40,096 nt of DNA from Spirogloea muscicola (GCA_009602725.1 WELB01000104.1:108244-148339); one strand, 5' to 3'. Shown: positions 11,001 to 23,000, counted from the stretch's first letter. Translations and numbers: made by a program. The notes: generated by a model not told the origin, from the letters alone.

Positions 11001-13311
11001 AGCAGATAATTCTGCTGGCAAGCGGTGGCATGACAGGTGGGGGCTACTACATGCCCAAGGGCCTCTTCTTCCTGGTTTATGCAGCGCTGGAGTTCTCCTG
11101 GGCCATCCACGCCTCATTTTCCCTCAAGAGCGTCGCCAGATTCCTCACCTTCACCTTCGTCTACTTCAATATTGTCTTCCTATCTGTTCTGGTAACAAGC
11201 GAGGATCGCCTCTTATGAAGCCACAGGAATATGCAAGCAGTGCGGTCGCCTGGCACCTTCTTCCTCCAAGGCTTGTAGCGATGCATCCGAAGAATGTGAA
11301 AGCTGGCTCATATCATGCCTCATAGCATCTATTAAACCTCAAGTCTGCAGCAATATAACGGGGTCTCAAGCATCTCAAACAATGTGCACAGGTCATTCTT
11401 CTACCGTTGGTGGCTCCCACAACAAAATCTGCATCCTGGGTATTCACTCACTACGAGGACAGCTCAGAGCTGACAGGTTTGTTAGTCTCTGGAATTGTGC
11501 TGGGACGCACCTTCTAGGTCCTTCACTAATGGAACCATCCATAAAATCTCTTTCAGGGATTGAATGCAACATCAGCACAAGGCAAATGCAGATGTGAATT
11601 CTCAATGTTGCCGGCTTCTTCATAGTGCCGGCTCAAGGTGACCGACTTCCCTGATGAGCTGCTGGCTGCCTTGCCAGGTGTCTCGTATGTGGGTCTCAAC
11701 TGGATGTTTGCAACACTGCTGCCCCAGTTCTCCTTCTTTGGCTACGACCAAGCTGCACACGTGACAGAAGAAACCAAGAGATCCGACATGGCTGGGCCAA
11801 AGGCTATCATCGGCAGCCTTGTTGCCGAGATCATCCTTGGCTACACTCTCATCGTCTCCCTCACTTTCAGCATTCAGGTCCCTCCTACCGCACAATTGTG
11901 TATCTTTGAACTCTGTACAAGAGGCGCTTATGGCCGCTGCTGGCACTCACAGTCTTAGATAAGCTGCTTCTGGGATCAGCCTCCGCTTTCAATGCCGGTC
12001 TGCGAATACCAATTATCACACAGGTAGCATTGACCTTTGTCCGGCTAGAAAGCACAGCCCCTGAAGTCACCACTGCCTCTTCCTCACCTTTGTCACCTGC
12101 CAACCAGAGGGCCAGTGGAAACATCTCTTCAGCGCAGACTGTGCCACCGGCGGGGAGTACCCATTTGCTCAGATTATCTATGACATCTTCCACGGCCGCT
12201 ACCATGATTCAACTGGGGCCATCATCATCCTCGTCCTGATTCTACTTCCCTTCTATGCTTCAGGTATCAGGACTGCTCAATCAACAAGCTAGGTGTGTGG
12301 ATACACTTGCATGCGCAGAAGCTGCGGCACAATTGTGCTGGATGACTGACTAGCCTGTCAGTTGCTCATAACGTACCTTTACTGTACCACCTTCATGAGC
12401 CTGATGTCCAACGTCTGTTCCAGGCGTGGGCATCATGGCAGCCAGCAGCCGAGCAATCTACGCCATCTCACGTGATGGTGCAATGCCGGGCTCAAATTTT
12501 CTCAAGAGGTTGAACGCGAGCAACAAAGTGCCAGTTCGAGCCGCCTGGCTCTCGTCCTTTGTGGCAATCATCATTGGCCTGACTCAATTTGGGTAAGGCT
12601 GCGCTCTACCATCACCTCAGATGCGTCATGCACTAGCATCATCTGCACCCATGCAGATGACTCATCCATGGATCTGCACGCATCGCGCATGGAGGCCAGG
12701 CCTTACATTTCCGTTGTCGTCTGCAATCCTTGAAATGGTACCACTGCTGCAATGTGAAGCGGGCGGCCGCCGAGGTGACCAACACATTTTCCTGGTCTTG
12801 CAGGGGCTCGACGGCCTTCCTCGCAATACTCTCAGTGGCAACCATAGCATGGAATGCGACATACTTCGCTCCGATCTTCTTCCGCCTCATCATGCCTCGC
12901 GACGACTTCATCCCAGGGCCTTTTCACCTGGGTTGGCTCAGCAAGCCACTGTGTATCGTCGCCCTCGCTTACATTTTGTACACCGACATCATGTTCATGG
13001 TCCCACTAATCTACCCCATTACCCTCGACAACTTTAATTACGGCCCAGTTGGTGAGCGCAGCCACGACCAAATATAGCAGTAAAATTGCCAGTAGCATCA
13101 GTCAGTGGCAATTCACAGTGCTTCAGGACACCAACTCCTGCTGAAAGCCCGCTGACTTTGTCCTGCCTGGTGGTGGCTGCCAGCTGCTGCTGTAGTACTG
13201 GGCGGGGCGCTCCTGTGGTGGGCAGCAAGCGCGCGCAAGTGGTTTGTGGGGCCAGTGAGGACAATCGACGCGCCCACGCTTCATGGTCGCGACTTCATGG
13301 GCGTCTACTGA
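8041..13311 (+). CDS. Amino acid permease, APC superfamily (BAT1/ACT-like)
   Basis: Proposed exons: 8041-8067, 8283-8324, 8379-8414, 8745-8792, 9035-9067, 9317-9370, 9523-9609, 9821-9979, 10205-10387, 10713-10842, 10986-11191, 11392-11484, 11626-11877, 12110-12263, 12424-12592, 12804-13051, 13196-13311. The total is about 678 residues. The core matches the 12-TM eukaryotic permease family: LGYKQELRR, then SYGGPQ, EICSSFP/TTGSLYFW, GYDQAAHVTEETKRSD, FHGRYHDSTGAI, RAIYAISRDGAMPGS, NFNYGPV and ARKWFVGPVRTID. This is a plasma or organelle membrane transporter for amino acids or GABA. The exon at 11392 fits the family (LVAPTTKSASWVFTHYE). Its donor and the acceptors at 11626 and 12110 are less certain. 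The first eight exons add about 160 residues of low-complexity cytosolic N-terminus, whereas relatives start nearer LGYKQEL. ATG 8041 is the only ATG in that frame after the stop at 7917. Confidence 0.82.
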
Positions 13312-14380
13312 AGTAAGCGCCGGAGGCTGCCGGTGCTCTGCATTCATGAGCCCTGTGCGGGCCCCCTAGGTGCTGGCGGTCTTTGTGCCTACAGCTGAGG
13401 CGCCCCCTGAGTCCACTGGAGCGAGAGTCTCAAGGACACCCCTCCTCGCGTCTGTGAAGCCGGTGGTACACAGACAGATGCAGCGGCCTATATGTCGAGA
13501 CGCTTCTCCCATAGCAGAGCCCTGGCAGCATCTCAGTAGCGGCGCTTACTGAGGCCATTATTGTAGAGTGTGTATGAGTTATGTATGGCTATTTTTTGGG
13601 GCTGCAGTCCCAGGCGCCAGCTTTGCGCTGGCTGCACGACGCCAGGCCCCAACGCTCTACCTGAGCTTCCATTAGGTGTCCACTTCTCCTGCACTGTCGC
13701 CTGCAAAAATTGCGGGCCAAGTCTACACAGTCCTGTCAATGATCGCGCCACAGCATGCTCGCCAAGCTCCAATGCCAGGTCGCATGAGTTCCCATGCTCC
13801 AGTGTTGTGCTCCATGTGTAAGTAAGGGACGAACTGTCGAAGGCAATACCTTCCAATGCACCAGCTCGTTGTAGCAGCGGCCTGTCCAAGTGGAGCTTGT
13901 AGTGCTCATAGCTAACGAGGAATTCGGTATCGGCTTCCACATCCCAATCGACCCTATAATATATGCGCCCTGCATGCTGCTTTGGAGGACTAAGCTACCC
14001 CCGGCAGCTCACATCTGTTGAAGCTTCACTGAGGCCACAAGCATATCAGTCTCTCACAATATTACTGGCAAACTTCTTTGGTGCAAACCAGCGCCTGGCT
14101 TGTGTAAGCAACGCTGACTGCCTCGTGGCCGGCGGGGCGGTTGTGAGACGGGACAAGGTCCCAACACAGGCGGCAGGGAAGGCACTCAATGGATTGCTGC
14201 CACAGCTGACAGTGTCATTCATCTGCGGTGGTGAAGTGGCAGCCAGCACGAGGTAGCACTCATTCTCGAACGCCGTCATTGTCCATCGCTCTGCATCCGT
14301 CCCTCTGCAATGGGCCCTCCGTCGAGACCCTGCTTCTGACGCAAAGGATCTCAGGCTTGCCCCTTCTGGCCGTTGTGGAT
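13312..14380. other. 3' flank of the permease gene, no recognised gene
   Basis: TGTAA occurs at 13817-13821 and could be the polyadenylation signal, which would give a 3'UTR of about 500 nt. A minus-strand open frame at 13533-13940 has no family signature. A degraded hairpin-like stretch lies near 14140-14160. Confidence 0.35.
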
Positions 14381-14900
14381 GAAAGTGCAGCTCTTCCCAA
14401 AGGGACGAGGACTGTAAAACCAGCCCACGGAAGTTTCAACAAGCTCCAAAGATGCCGAAAAAGGTATGGAGTGTGGTTGCAGCCCATGGACCCCACCTCC
14501 TGACTGATCGAAGGCATGCCGTGGCTTGCATTCACCCCGGAGCTCTAAGGCCCCTTCGGACCTCTCGTCCACTCTTTTCTGGCTAGCTTTCCACAGCCCT
14601 CGTCCCCATCGGACGGCTGCTGCTCACCAGGAACCACTTGAAACCACTTGAGTGCTTCAGCGCTGTCCTCCCACTTGGCTCGTTCTCTTTCTGGGCTGGC
14701 CGATCACAGCCATCGGCCTCGCCTGGCAAGACTTTCTGTGTTGTTTTTACGAGCCTACATTTTCCAGGGGACTTCTCGTGTTTTTGAGACAAACGAAGGC
14801 CAAAGTGGCCGAAGTACAAAGACAAGCACATTCGATGACGTTCATCACCCACTGCAAGATTGACCCGCTCAGCAACCACGGGTCAACACATAACAGGTTG
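14381..14900. repeat. Hairpin repeats in opposite orientations plus module C
   Basis: A degraded R-type copy lies at about 14405-14432 (GGACTGTAAAACCAGCCC). F-type copies lie at about 14580-14600 (GGCTAGCTTTCCACAGCCC) and 14693-14711 (GGGCTGGCCGATCACAGCC). Module C follows at about 14800-14895 (AGTGGCCGAAGTACAAAGAC, then CCGCTCAGCAACCACG). The two opposing sets suggest independent insertions. Confidence 0.55.
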
Positions 14901-15006
14901 CTAATCGATTTTGCATGCCAGATGGCAGACTCAAAGGAAGCCCCTCAGGACTGATGAAGCTGACTTGGCAGACTCAGACTCTCCAGCTCGGCAGCTGAAT
15001 CCGGCA

Positions 15007-15007
15007 C

Positions 15008-15041
<34 letters not shown>

Positions 15042-15053
15042 GGCCGCCGCTTN
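15007..15053. repeat. (GCC)n triplet repeat with an ambiguous base
   Basis: There are about 14 GCC triplets with one interruption, followed by an N at 15053. The N probably marks a sequencing problem in the repeat. It lies upstream of the glycosyltransferase; a frame through it encodes a poly-Ala run, but no gene link is proven. Confidence 0.7.
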
Positions 15054-15638
15054 CCTGGCCTCGTACAATGACGAGCTCATATATATGTTCCAGCCCTGCC
15101 ATGGCCTGGGGCCCAGCCCATCTAGGCCAGACCCTACTGAGTCCAAGTCTGGGGGGGCAGCACAGGCGCAGCAGCCCCAGGTGTTCGACGCCGGCCGCCG
15201 CGGCTCCGCCGCCACGCTCCTTGCGCCCGGCCAGGCCGTGAGCGCCGACGCAGTGCTCGGCGTCCGCCGCCACCGCCATCGGGCCGCTTAGCCGACGAAC
15301 CGGCAGCGCTGCCGTGGCGTCCGAAGCGCGGCGTTCCGGGCGCCCAGCGCGGAAGGAGGGAGCTCAGTCGATGAGCACCCAGAGCGTGAAGGCCTGCACG
15401 ATGATGGCGGCGGACACGAGCAGCGCCAGCGGCCTCCACGGGCTGGCGGCGGCGGTCATGGACGCGCAGCCGGCACCGGCGGCAGGGCTCGCAGTTGGGG
15501 CTCCAGCCTCCTCCTCCGCGGGCAGACAGCCGCGTCCCCGGTCTCAAAAGCGCGGCGAGGGTCTCGAGCGGCGGTGGCAGCGGCGGCGGCGGCGGTGGGG
15601 GGGCGGCTGGCGGCGGCGGCGGCGGCGAGCTCGCGACT

Positions 15639-17119
15639 ATGGAGGGAGGGGAAGGCGCCAGCCGCCTCTTTGAGGACCTCCTCCGCTTCGGAAGAATAAT
15701 AATCTACTGTGGAAAAGAACCTGCGTTTTTCCGGGAGAGACCACCTCCCGCTGTACGGGTGAGGGCACGCGGCGGCCACTGCCCGCCGGGGGCGCGATGG
15801 GTCCGTGGCTGCGGTACGGCGCTGCTGGCGGACCTGACGATGCTGCCGGCGGGGGGCGGCCACGGCCCGAACCCGCACCACGAGAGCGAGAAGCTCATGC
15901 CCGCCGCACTGCTCGCAAGCGAGCTCGCCGCCGCTGCCATGGGCGCCAACGCCAGCGCCGGTCGCGCTGCGGGCCCGCAAGCCCTGCCAGTGCCGCTCTT
16001 CTGGCTCGCCGACCCAAGGCCGGCGTCGTTCCTCTCGGCCTGGGCGCACGGCCTCCTCGCGGCCTTCGTCGCGGCCAACAACGGCACGCTGCTGCGGGCC
16101 GAGTTCCTGAGCGTCCTCCCACCTGGGCCTCCGGCGGTCTGCTTCGAGGACGTCGTCCTGCTGGCGGGCATCACCAGCGGCCGCTTCGTGCCGGACCGGC
16201 GCAGCGCCGACTGGCTGCGTGCCCTCGTGCTGGCCCACTGCGGCATCGACGACGGCCCGCCGACAACGGCCACCGGCGCTGCGCCTCGGAGGGCTGTCCT
16301 GGTCGTGCGCGAGGGGGTTTTCCCCAGGCCGCCTCGGTCGATCATCAACGCCGCAGATGTGGGGCGGGCAGTCGAAGCGGCCTTTGGGGTGCCGCTCGAC
16401 GCTGTCGTGGCAGGCCACGGCTCCATGTGTGACCAGGTCTGCTGACACTTGCGCAATGCCAGCGCGCATGCCGCCCAACTTCACTCATGTCTCACTATGC
16501 CCGCGAGACTAAGTCCTGAGACCTTACTTCTGAAAGCCTTTACGACATGATTCAAACCTTGGAGTTGCTCCTGCGCGTGGTAATCTAGCGTACATATTCT
16601 CACGCCATGCCCAAGCCCACATGTTACACTCTACCTCCTTATCAATCGTCACACCCTGAGCCCTGGTAGAGGCCGTTGGTCGCGGCAGTTATGTACCTGA
16701 CTGCAATCCATTCCTGTTGTGGGCCGCCTGTGTAGGTGAGGAGCGTGGCGAACGCGGACCTCATCCTCACACCGCACGGCTCGCAGAACGTCAACCTGCT
16801 CTTTGCACCACGCGGGGCGGCGGTCGTGGAGATCTTCCCCTTCCTCTACCACGCGCCGTTCCTTCACAACTACCTCTGCACCGCCAATGTCTACCACCAC
16901 GAGCTCTTTGGAAGCTGGTCGCCGCTGGGTGGGGGCGGGCCGCTCATGCCGCTGGCGCTGCGAGCATATGCACTCGCACTGGGCTGGCGCCGCTGCTTCC
17001 ACTGGCGGCATTGCATGAACCTCGCCAAGCGCCAGGACATCTTTGTGGACATTCCACAACTCAAGCATCTACTGAGCTCGCTCGCCGTAAAGCCCATAAT
17101 GCAAGCCCCTGATGTGTGA
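15639..17119 (+). CDS. GT61-family (DUF563) glycosyltransferase
   Basis: There are two exons, 15639-16436 and 16736-17119, joined in phase 0 by a GT-AG intron (GACCAG|gtctgc ... tgtag|GTGAGG). The product is about 393 residues. The C-terminal exon carries the family hallmark ADLILTPHGSQNVNLLF, then APRGAAVVEIFP, equivalent to the HGAGLTN-type nucleotide-sugar-binding segment of GT61 enzymes. Upstream are PHHESEKLMP and RPASFLSAWAHG. Such enzymes transfer xylose, arabinose or GlcNAc in the ER or Golgi; the substrate here cannot be told. The N-terminus is uncertain: ATG 15639 is the first Met in frame but is followed by no transmembrane anchor, and GTGAGG at 15759 looks like a splice donor, so an upstream exon may be missing. 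The 3' end converges with the glutaredoxin gene, the two stops being about 290 nt apart. Confidence 0.8.
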
Positions 17120-17408
17120 TGCTCACAATATCGGGTTCACTTTCACTTAACCTGAGCCAGGCATGGAACAAGGGCCAGCTCCAAGCAACCCAAAAGCTAG
17201 TTGCCTCAGCTGTTGCTTCTCGAGGCATCAAGTATCCCGAGCAGCAGCTACCTTGCGATGTCTTCACACATACTCCATCTTTTCCACCAGACCTCTCCAT
17301 CGTGCCATTGAAGGAAAGAATCGAACCCCTCTCATAAGAGCTCTTTCTGCTCCAGCAACATCAAGATGGCTTTGAGTGCAGCCAAGTGATCAGGACAAGA
17401 AACCGAAG

Positions 17409-19793
17409 TCAGTGCGAGAGAACCTCCTTGAGCTCGCCGCTCCTTTGCATCTCCATAACAATGTCACAGCCGCCAACCAGCTCGCCGCCGTGGTAGAGCT
17501 GGGGGTATGTCGGCCAGTCCGAGAGTTTCTTCAGCCCGTTGCGAACGTCGTCATCCGTTAGGATGTCAAAGTATCCGAAGTCAACGCCTGCTCCTCGCAA
17601 GGCAGTGACGACCTGCAAATAGAGGTACTGCAACGATAATCAACGAGCCCATGCAGGACCAGCGGCTGTAAGCTGTGAAATCCAGGTGCACTTGTGGAGC
17701 TCTGCAGAGCGGATGTGCTGGCAAGCTCAAGAACTGAGCAGCAGCATAGCTACCATGGATAAAGGTGAGTCACTTTATGCTGTAAGTCAGATCCACGTTC
17801 TCTGGTAAGCTATTGCATATAGAGATTCCATGCAGTATTGCATCTTCTAAAAATATGTACAGTATCTCGCTCCTGGTGCCTTGGCTTGGAGCCCCTTGGA
17901 GCTCAGGGCTGACCTTTGAGCTGAAGCCGCAGCGGGGGTCGTCGGGCGTGCCCTTCATGAAAAGCATGGTCTGCTGGCTGACAAGCAGCCGCCTGCACCG
18001 GTCCTCGGCGCTCTCAGCAGGGGTCAACGCTTCTTCCATACTGCCAGCACCACCGTTGGCTGTATTTGAGGCCTTCTCACCTCGAAGCAGCGCCGCGAGC
18101 TCGCCGCTGCGGTGCATCTCAAGCACAATATCGGAGCTGCCGACCAGCTCGCCGCGGCAGTAGAGCTGCGGGTATGTTGGCCAATCAGAGAACTCCTTGA
18201 GGCCTGCGCGCACGTCGCTATCTGAAAGGATGTCGAACGTCTCAAATGGCACACCCTCCTCGTCCAGCGCTGCAACAACCTTGGCGCACGAAGAGGACAC
18301 ACAGCAAGCAGAGTTGAGCATCTTCGACTCTCCTCGCTGCTCGTCTAGGCCTTGAAATGTGGCACACAGCTGACGGCTGACAACGACACCAAGTGTCAGC
18401 CCTTGACGAACTGAAATTGACAACGACATGATCATCTGTCAGGAACCTTTCATGTCCATCTTGTGTATCAGTCTAAACACCCACTTTTTCAGCTGCTATA
18501 GAGCGTCGAGGATGCATGCTCAACCAATAAACACATGCTTGCAGAATACCTTGGAGCTGAACCCGCAGCGGGGCTCCTCCGGAGTGCCCTTCATGAAGAG
18601 TATCACAGGGCTCGAATTCACCAAGGCCGTCAGCCGCCGACGCAGCGTGTCGCTCAGGCCTGCATACAATCACTTAGACCAGAGCAAACGCTCACGTGAG
18701 GCACGGCTTCAACAAGTACAAGTCCATCTGCTGTTCTTGGACATAGTGCTCAATGTTGCTGATTGAGAATTGTCCACACAGTTGGGCACAAAACGAGCCA
18801 CAAATGGAGTAGTTAATTCAGTGTGAGCCACAGTCCACCATTTCGCCTCATCTTGTATGCATCTTGTGAGAAGAGGATGATGGGAGGTGACAATCCATCA
18901 TATCAAAATCTGCCGGGTCGAGGGTTTACCTCTGGAGTTGTCCTCGCTGGCCCTGGAGCTGCTGGCCACGGCCTCGATCACCTCCGGGCCGGCAGCTGTG
19001 GCGGCCACCGCGGGCGGCCGCAGCGTGCCCGCAGGCGGGTCCTGGGCATTCGCAATGTGCGTCGCGACCTTGTGCGCCAGCTCGGGGGGGCTCGCGCCCT
19101 CCAGTCTATCAACGACAGCGCCGTTCTGGGGATCGACCGCAGGTGCCGGCACACTGAGGAGTTCTGCTTCGGCTACACAATGCTCACTGTGTAGCCCCGA
19201 GGCAAGGTGGGGACTGCGGCTACAGTTTCGGAGCACAGAGTGGGCACTCCACCGAGTGCCCTCAAGCAGCAAGTGCAGCGACATGGGGGCGAAAGCCGCG
19301 CTCGGCGCACCAGGAGAGCTATGCAGGAGTCGAACCCGCACCTTGTAGAAGAGGAAGAAGGGCACCGCCGCGACGCCGCACTGCTCCGACACCTCCGGCA
19401 GCTCCTCGGCCTCCACCTGCGAGAGCCGTCGTCGCCGGCAGCCAGCCAAGCCGAGTCGCTCAGCTGCGCCTTACAGCCGACCTCCGCCTCCATTTGCAGA
19501 GCAACGAGGAGGCCATCACACTGTCCTTGTTACTCAAACGTTTCCTCGTATGACTCATCCAAATTAAGCCCATCCTTTGCAATCATGATTGTGACGGCGC
19601 GACGGCTGACCCGGAGGAAGGCGGCGGCGGGGGTCTCGGCGGCGAGCGCCGCGAAGACGCCGTCCATGTGGGCGCACGGCTCGCACCAGCGCGCCCAGAA
19701 GTGCACCGCCGCGCCTGCCGCGCCCGCCACGGCCGCGTCGTACTCCGCCTTGGACGCCACGTCCACCACTGCGCCGCCACGAGCCATGGCCAC
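17409..19793 (-). CDS. GLRX3: Monothiol glutaredoxin, Trx-Grx-Grx (GLRX3/PICOT type)
   Basis: There are six exons on the minus strand: 19611-19793, 19342-19416, 18930-19125, 18550-18659, 17914-18279 and 17409-17612. They sum to 1134 nt, exactly 377 codons plus stop. Residues 1-115 are a thioredoxin-like domain with [12 protein letters not shown] (Cys37, Cys40). Residues about 152-260 and 275-377 are two glutaredoxin domains, each with a CGFS active site (Cys183 and Cys305; PRCGFSSK) and a glutathione-binding WPTYPQLY...GELVG segment. Proteins of this type form homodimers or BOLA heterodimers that hold [2Fe-2S] clusters with glutathione in cytosol and nucleus, serving iron sensing and Fe-S delivery. 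Land-plant GRXS17 has three Grx domains; this one has two, as in animals and fungi. In both Grx domains the intron falls right after CGFSSK, which suggests internal duplication. Confidence 0.93.
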
Positions 19794-20019
19794 CGCCCCA
19801 CCGGGAGCTCGCGCAGCACAGCCGGCCGCCGCGGCAGCCGAGGCGCTGTGCCTCGGAGCTGCCCGAGCGCTGCCAAGCTCCTCGTCGGCGGCGGCACGTC
19901 CCGCGGTGGCGGCGGCGGCGGCGGGGAGCAGCGCGGTCGCGGAGCTACACAGAGCTCGAGAATCATCGGGAGGAAGCCGGGAGCATCAGAGCTTTTCATG
20001 GCGGACATCAGAGCCGCCG
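19794..20019. promoter_or_regulatory. Short divergent region between GLRX3 start and LINE 5' end
   Basis: About 220 bp separate the GLRX3 ATG (minus) from the start of recognisable LINE sequence (plus). It must hold the GLRX3 core promoter and 5'UTR unless these lie inside the LINE. It is GC-rich and no TATA box was seen. The call rests on position only. Confidence 0.35.
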
Positions 20020-20071
20020 CCGCCGCCGCCACCCTCTTAAACCCCCGGCGCCGTCGCCGGCGGCGCCCGCC

Positions 20072-23000
20072 ATGGGGTCTGCGGCGGCGTGCAGGCCCCC
20101 TCCCGGCCCAGCCCCTGCGCCGGCTCCCGCTGCCACCGTCGCTCCCGTCGCCGCCGCGCCGCCCGCCGTCGCCCCACCCGGGCGGTCTCGGCGCCGCCTT
20201 CGGAGCCGGAGCTTCCCGAACTTCCCGCGGCCAAGTTCGCGTGGGCGCAGCGGTTTCTCGCCCTCGCCGCCTTCCATGCCGCCACCACGCCACCTCCGCC
20301 GCAGCCCCCCCCTTCTTCCGCCGTCGCCACCCTCGCCTGCGAAGCCCACACGCGCGCCGTGCCCGACCTGCCCGCGGGACTTCGCAACTCCCCATCGTGT
20401 CTCCGTGCATCGGCGACACTGCAAAGGGCATGCCAGCCGCACCGGCACTCCGTTTGCAGCGACCGTCGCGGCTTGCAGCTCCATCGTCCCGGCCCTGGCA
20501 TCTACTCAGGCGGAGCATACCACGGAGCATTCCATGGAGGCCACTACTCTATCGCCTCCCGCCCGAGAGAAGTGTCGGGCACAAGCGGTATCGCCTCCAC
20601 CCCTGAGATGCGAGGGGACCCACGAGGTGACCACGCTCCTCCATCCTCAGGGTACCATGCCCCATGTGCTCGGCCCTGACGTCCCTGAGTGTGCTTCTCC
20701 GTCAACAGTGGTGCAGCAGCCGCTACCGCCCGCCGAGCCGTCGTCACCACAGCCGCCGTCGTCCCCACCGCCCCCACCTCCCCCGACGCCGCCTTCCCAA
20801 CCATCCGCCATCCCGCCTCTCGAGCCGCCCAGCCTTCCACAGTCGGCGCCATTGACGCCGCCCCCGTCTCCGCCGCCTCCACCCCCGCCGAGCGAGCCGG
20901 CTCCACTGCCGTTGCCTCCACCTCTCTCGCCTGACCCGCCGCGGTGCCAGCTTTGCCAGAGGACCTTCACCATGCGGTCCGGCCGGTCCAACCACCAGCG
21001 AACTTGCACGTGCAAAAACAACCGTGCGGAGCAGGCTTGGAGCGCAGCGGCGGCGGGTGGTCGTCGGAGCAGACCAGGCAGGCCTCCCGCGCCGTCCCCG
21101 CCCACACCTCACCACTGGCAGTGGCTGGCCGGCCTCGACCTGGCCGCAGTTCACCGCCAGGCGGCCCTGCCGCTCCTATGCCACGTTCCGCGCTGGGCGC
21201 GCCCACACCTCCGCCGCGCGCTCCGCCCTGTGACGCAGCGGATCGTTGCGGACCACAGGGACGAGGAGGCGTGGAAGTCGTTCATCTTCTTCCCCCGGCT
21301 GTTGCTCGGGCGGGTCTCTCCCGACAGCCGCAAGCAGGGCCAGCAGCCCCTCTTGGAACGCGTCCAGTTGTTCGAGAGCGGGCACTGGGAGGAGCTCCAG
21401 GCGAGGCACGACGCAGCCGTGGGGGCGTCCGCGGCCAACCATGGTGGCCGAGGGGCAACACACGACCGGGTCGCCAGCGTCCGCAGGGCTCTTTGCTACG
21501 GCCACGTGGGCGAGCTCTCCCGGGCTGTGCAGGCCCTGGACGATGCGATGCTGGCGCCGACCAATGCGGCAACCCGGGCGGCTCTGGACTCCCTCCACCC
21601 GGCCAGCTCCCCCCTGCCACCGTGGTTGGCCGCGTTCGCCCCGCCGGAGGAGGTGGCCTTGGAAGCCGACGCCCTCAAGAAGGCTCTCCAGACCAGCCGT
21701 CGCGCAGCCGTCGGCGGCCCCTCCCGCATGCTGACTGAGCACCTGCGAGAGATCTTCCTCGAGGGTGAGGCGGCAGACTTCAACGCGCTGCTGCAGATCT
21801 GCCAGCATATGGCCCGAGACAATGTGCCGGCCAGCATCCGCGGCGTACTGTGCACCAGCACACTGCTCGCCCTTGACAAGCCGAGCGGGGGAGTCAGGCC
21901 CATTGTCATTGGGGAGGTCCTGTACCGCCTGGTGAGCCACGTACTCTGGCAGCAGCATGCGGGGCCGGCGCAGGTGCATATGGCGCCACACCAGTACGGC
22001 GCGGGGCTGCGGAGTGGGGGCCATCGTCCACGTGGTTCATGCGACCTTGGACCAGCACCCGGGGTGGCTGAAGTCGGCCGTCGACGTGAAGAATGCCTTC
22101 AACACTGTGGAGCGCGCCAGTATCGTGGAGGACCTCTGGGCATCCTTCCCCTCCCTGGTACCCATTTTCCGCTTGGGGTACGGTCAGCCCAGCGACCTCC
22201 TCTGGCGGACAGGGGGTGATCAAGTGGAGGTCCTGCAGTCCCAAGCGGGCACACGGCAAGGGGACCCCTCGCCGGCTTCTACTTTGCGATCGATCACCAC
22301 CGGGCTCTGCAGGCTACTGCGGCGGCACACCCAGGAGTCCTACTCCCCACCTTCGTGGACGACACCACCATAGTCGGCCCTCCGGAAGACGTGGCGGCGG
22401 CCTTCATCACCTTTGAGCTGCAGCTGGCCACCCTCAGCCTGTCCACCCCGGCGTCAAAGTGCGCGGCTTGGTCTCCCTGCGGCCTCCCACCCACCCTGAC
22501 GCTTCCCACCGGCTGCCAGACTCCAGCAGATGGCTTCACCCTGCTGGCCCCCCATCGGCGCGCCGTCCTTCGTGGAGGGGCAGCTGCGAGCCCCCCTTCC
22601 GGAGCATCTTCAGCCTGCGGCCCAGCTTCCCGAGCTGGACGATATGCAGCTGTCGTTGGCCATGTTGACCAAGGCCATTGGGCAGCGGCCCCAGTACTTG
22701 ATGTAGGCCACTCCGCCATTCCCAGGGGCGTTGGCGGCGTACGCGGACTTTGACGCAGGCATGGTGGCGAGCTTGGTCCGCCACCAGGGCTTCCTCCAGT
22801 CGCCAGCCGCTATCCACCAGGCGGCGCTACCCCTCAGCCACGGTGGTCTCGGCCTGCGCCCGCTCGCCCGTTCTTGCCAGGCTGCATACCTCGGCAGCTG
22901 GGTGCAGACTGCCGCCTCCGTGGCCCAGCGCTTCATGGTCCACGGCCGGCGTGCAATGGAGCAGGCGGTAGTGGAGGTCGACATGGGCGCGCTGCCGTTC

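Noticed and set aside
13533-13940. 135-codon minus-strand open frame after the permease
   Set aside because: No family signature, and the region is best explained as 3'UTR and flank of the permease gene.
15456-16484. 342-codon minus-strand open frame over the glycosyltransferase
   Set aside because: It is the antisense shadow of a GC-rich exon with clear GT61 motifs on the plus strand. Its protein is Arg/Ala-rich without any family feature.
18473-18673. Minus-strand ORF starting [16 protein letters not shown] as an independent small gene
   Set aside because: The correct frame here is the first half of the first Grx domain ([20 protein letters not shown]), an internal exon of GLRX3.
20705-20940. 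Proline-rich stretch as a separate wall-protein gene
   Set aside because: It lies in frame between the two zinc fingers of the LINE ORF and is a linker.
21176-22024. 282-codon minus-strand open frame inside the LINE
   Set aside because: The plus strand carries the RT motifs; the reverse frame is open only through codon bias.
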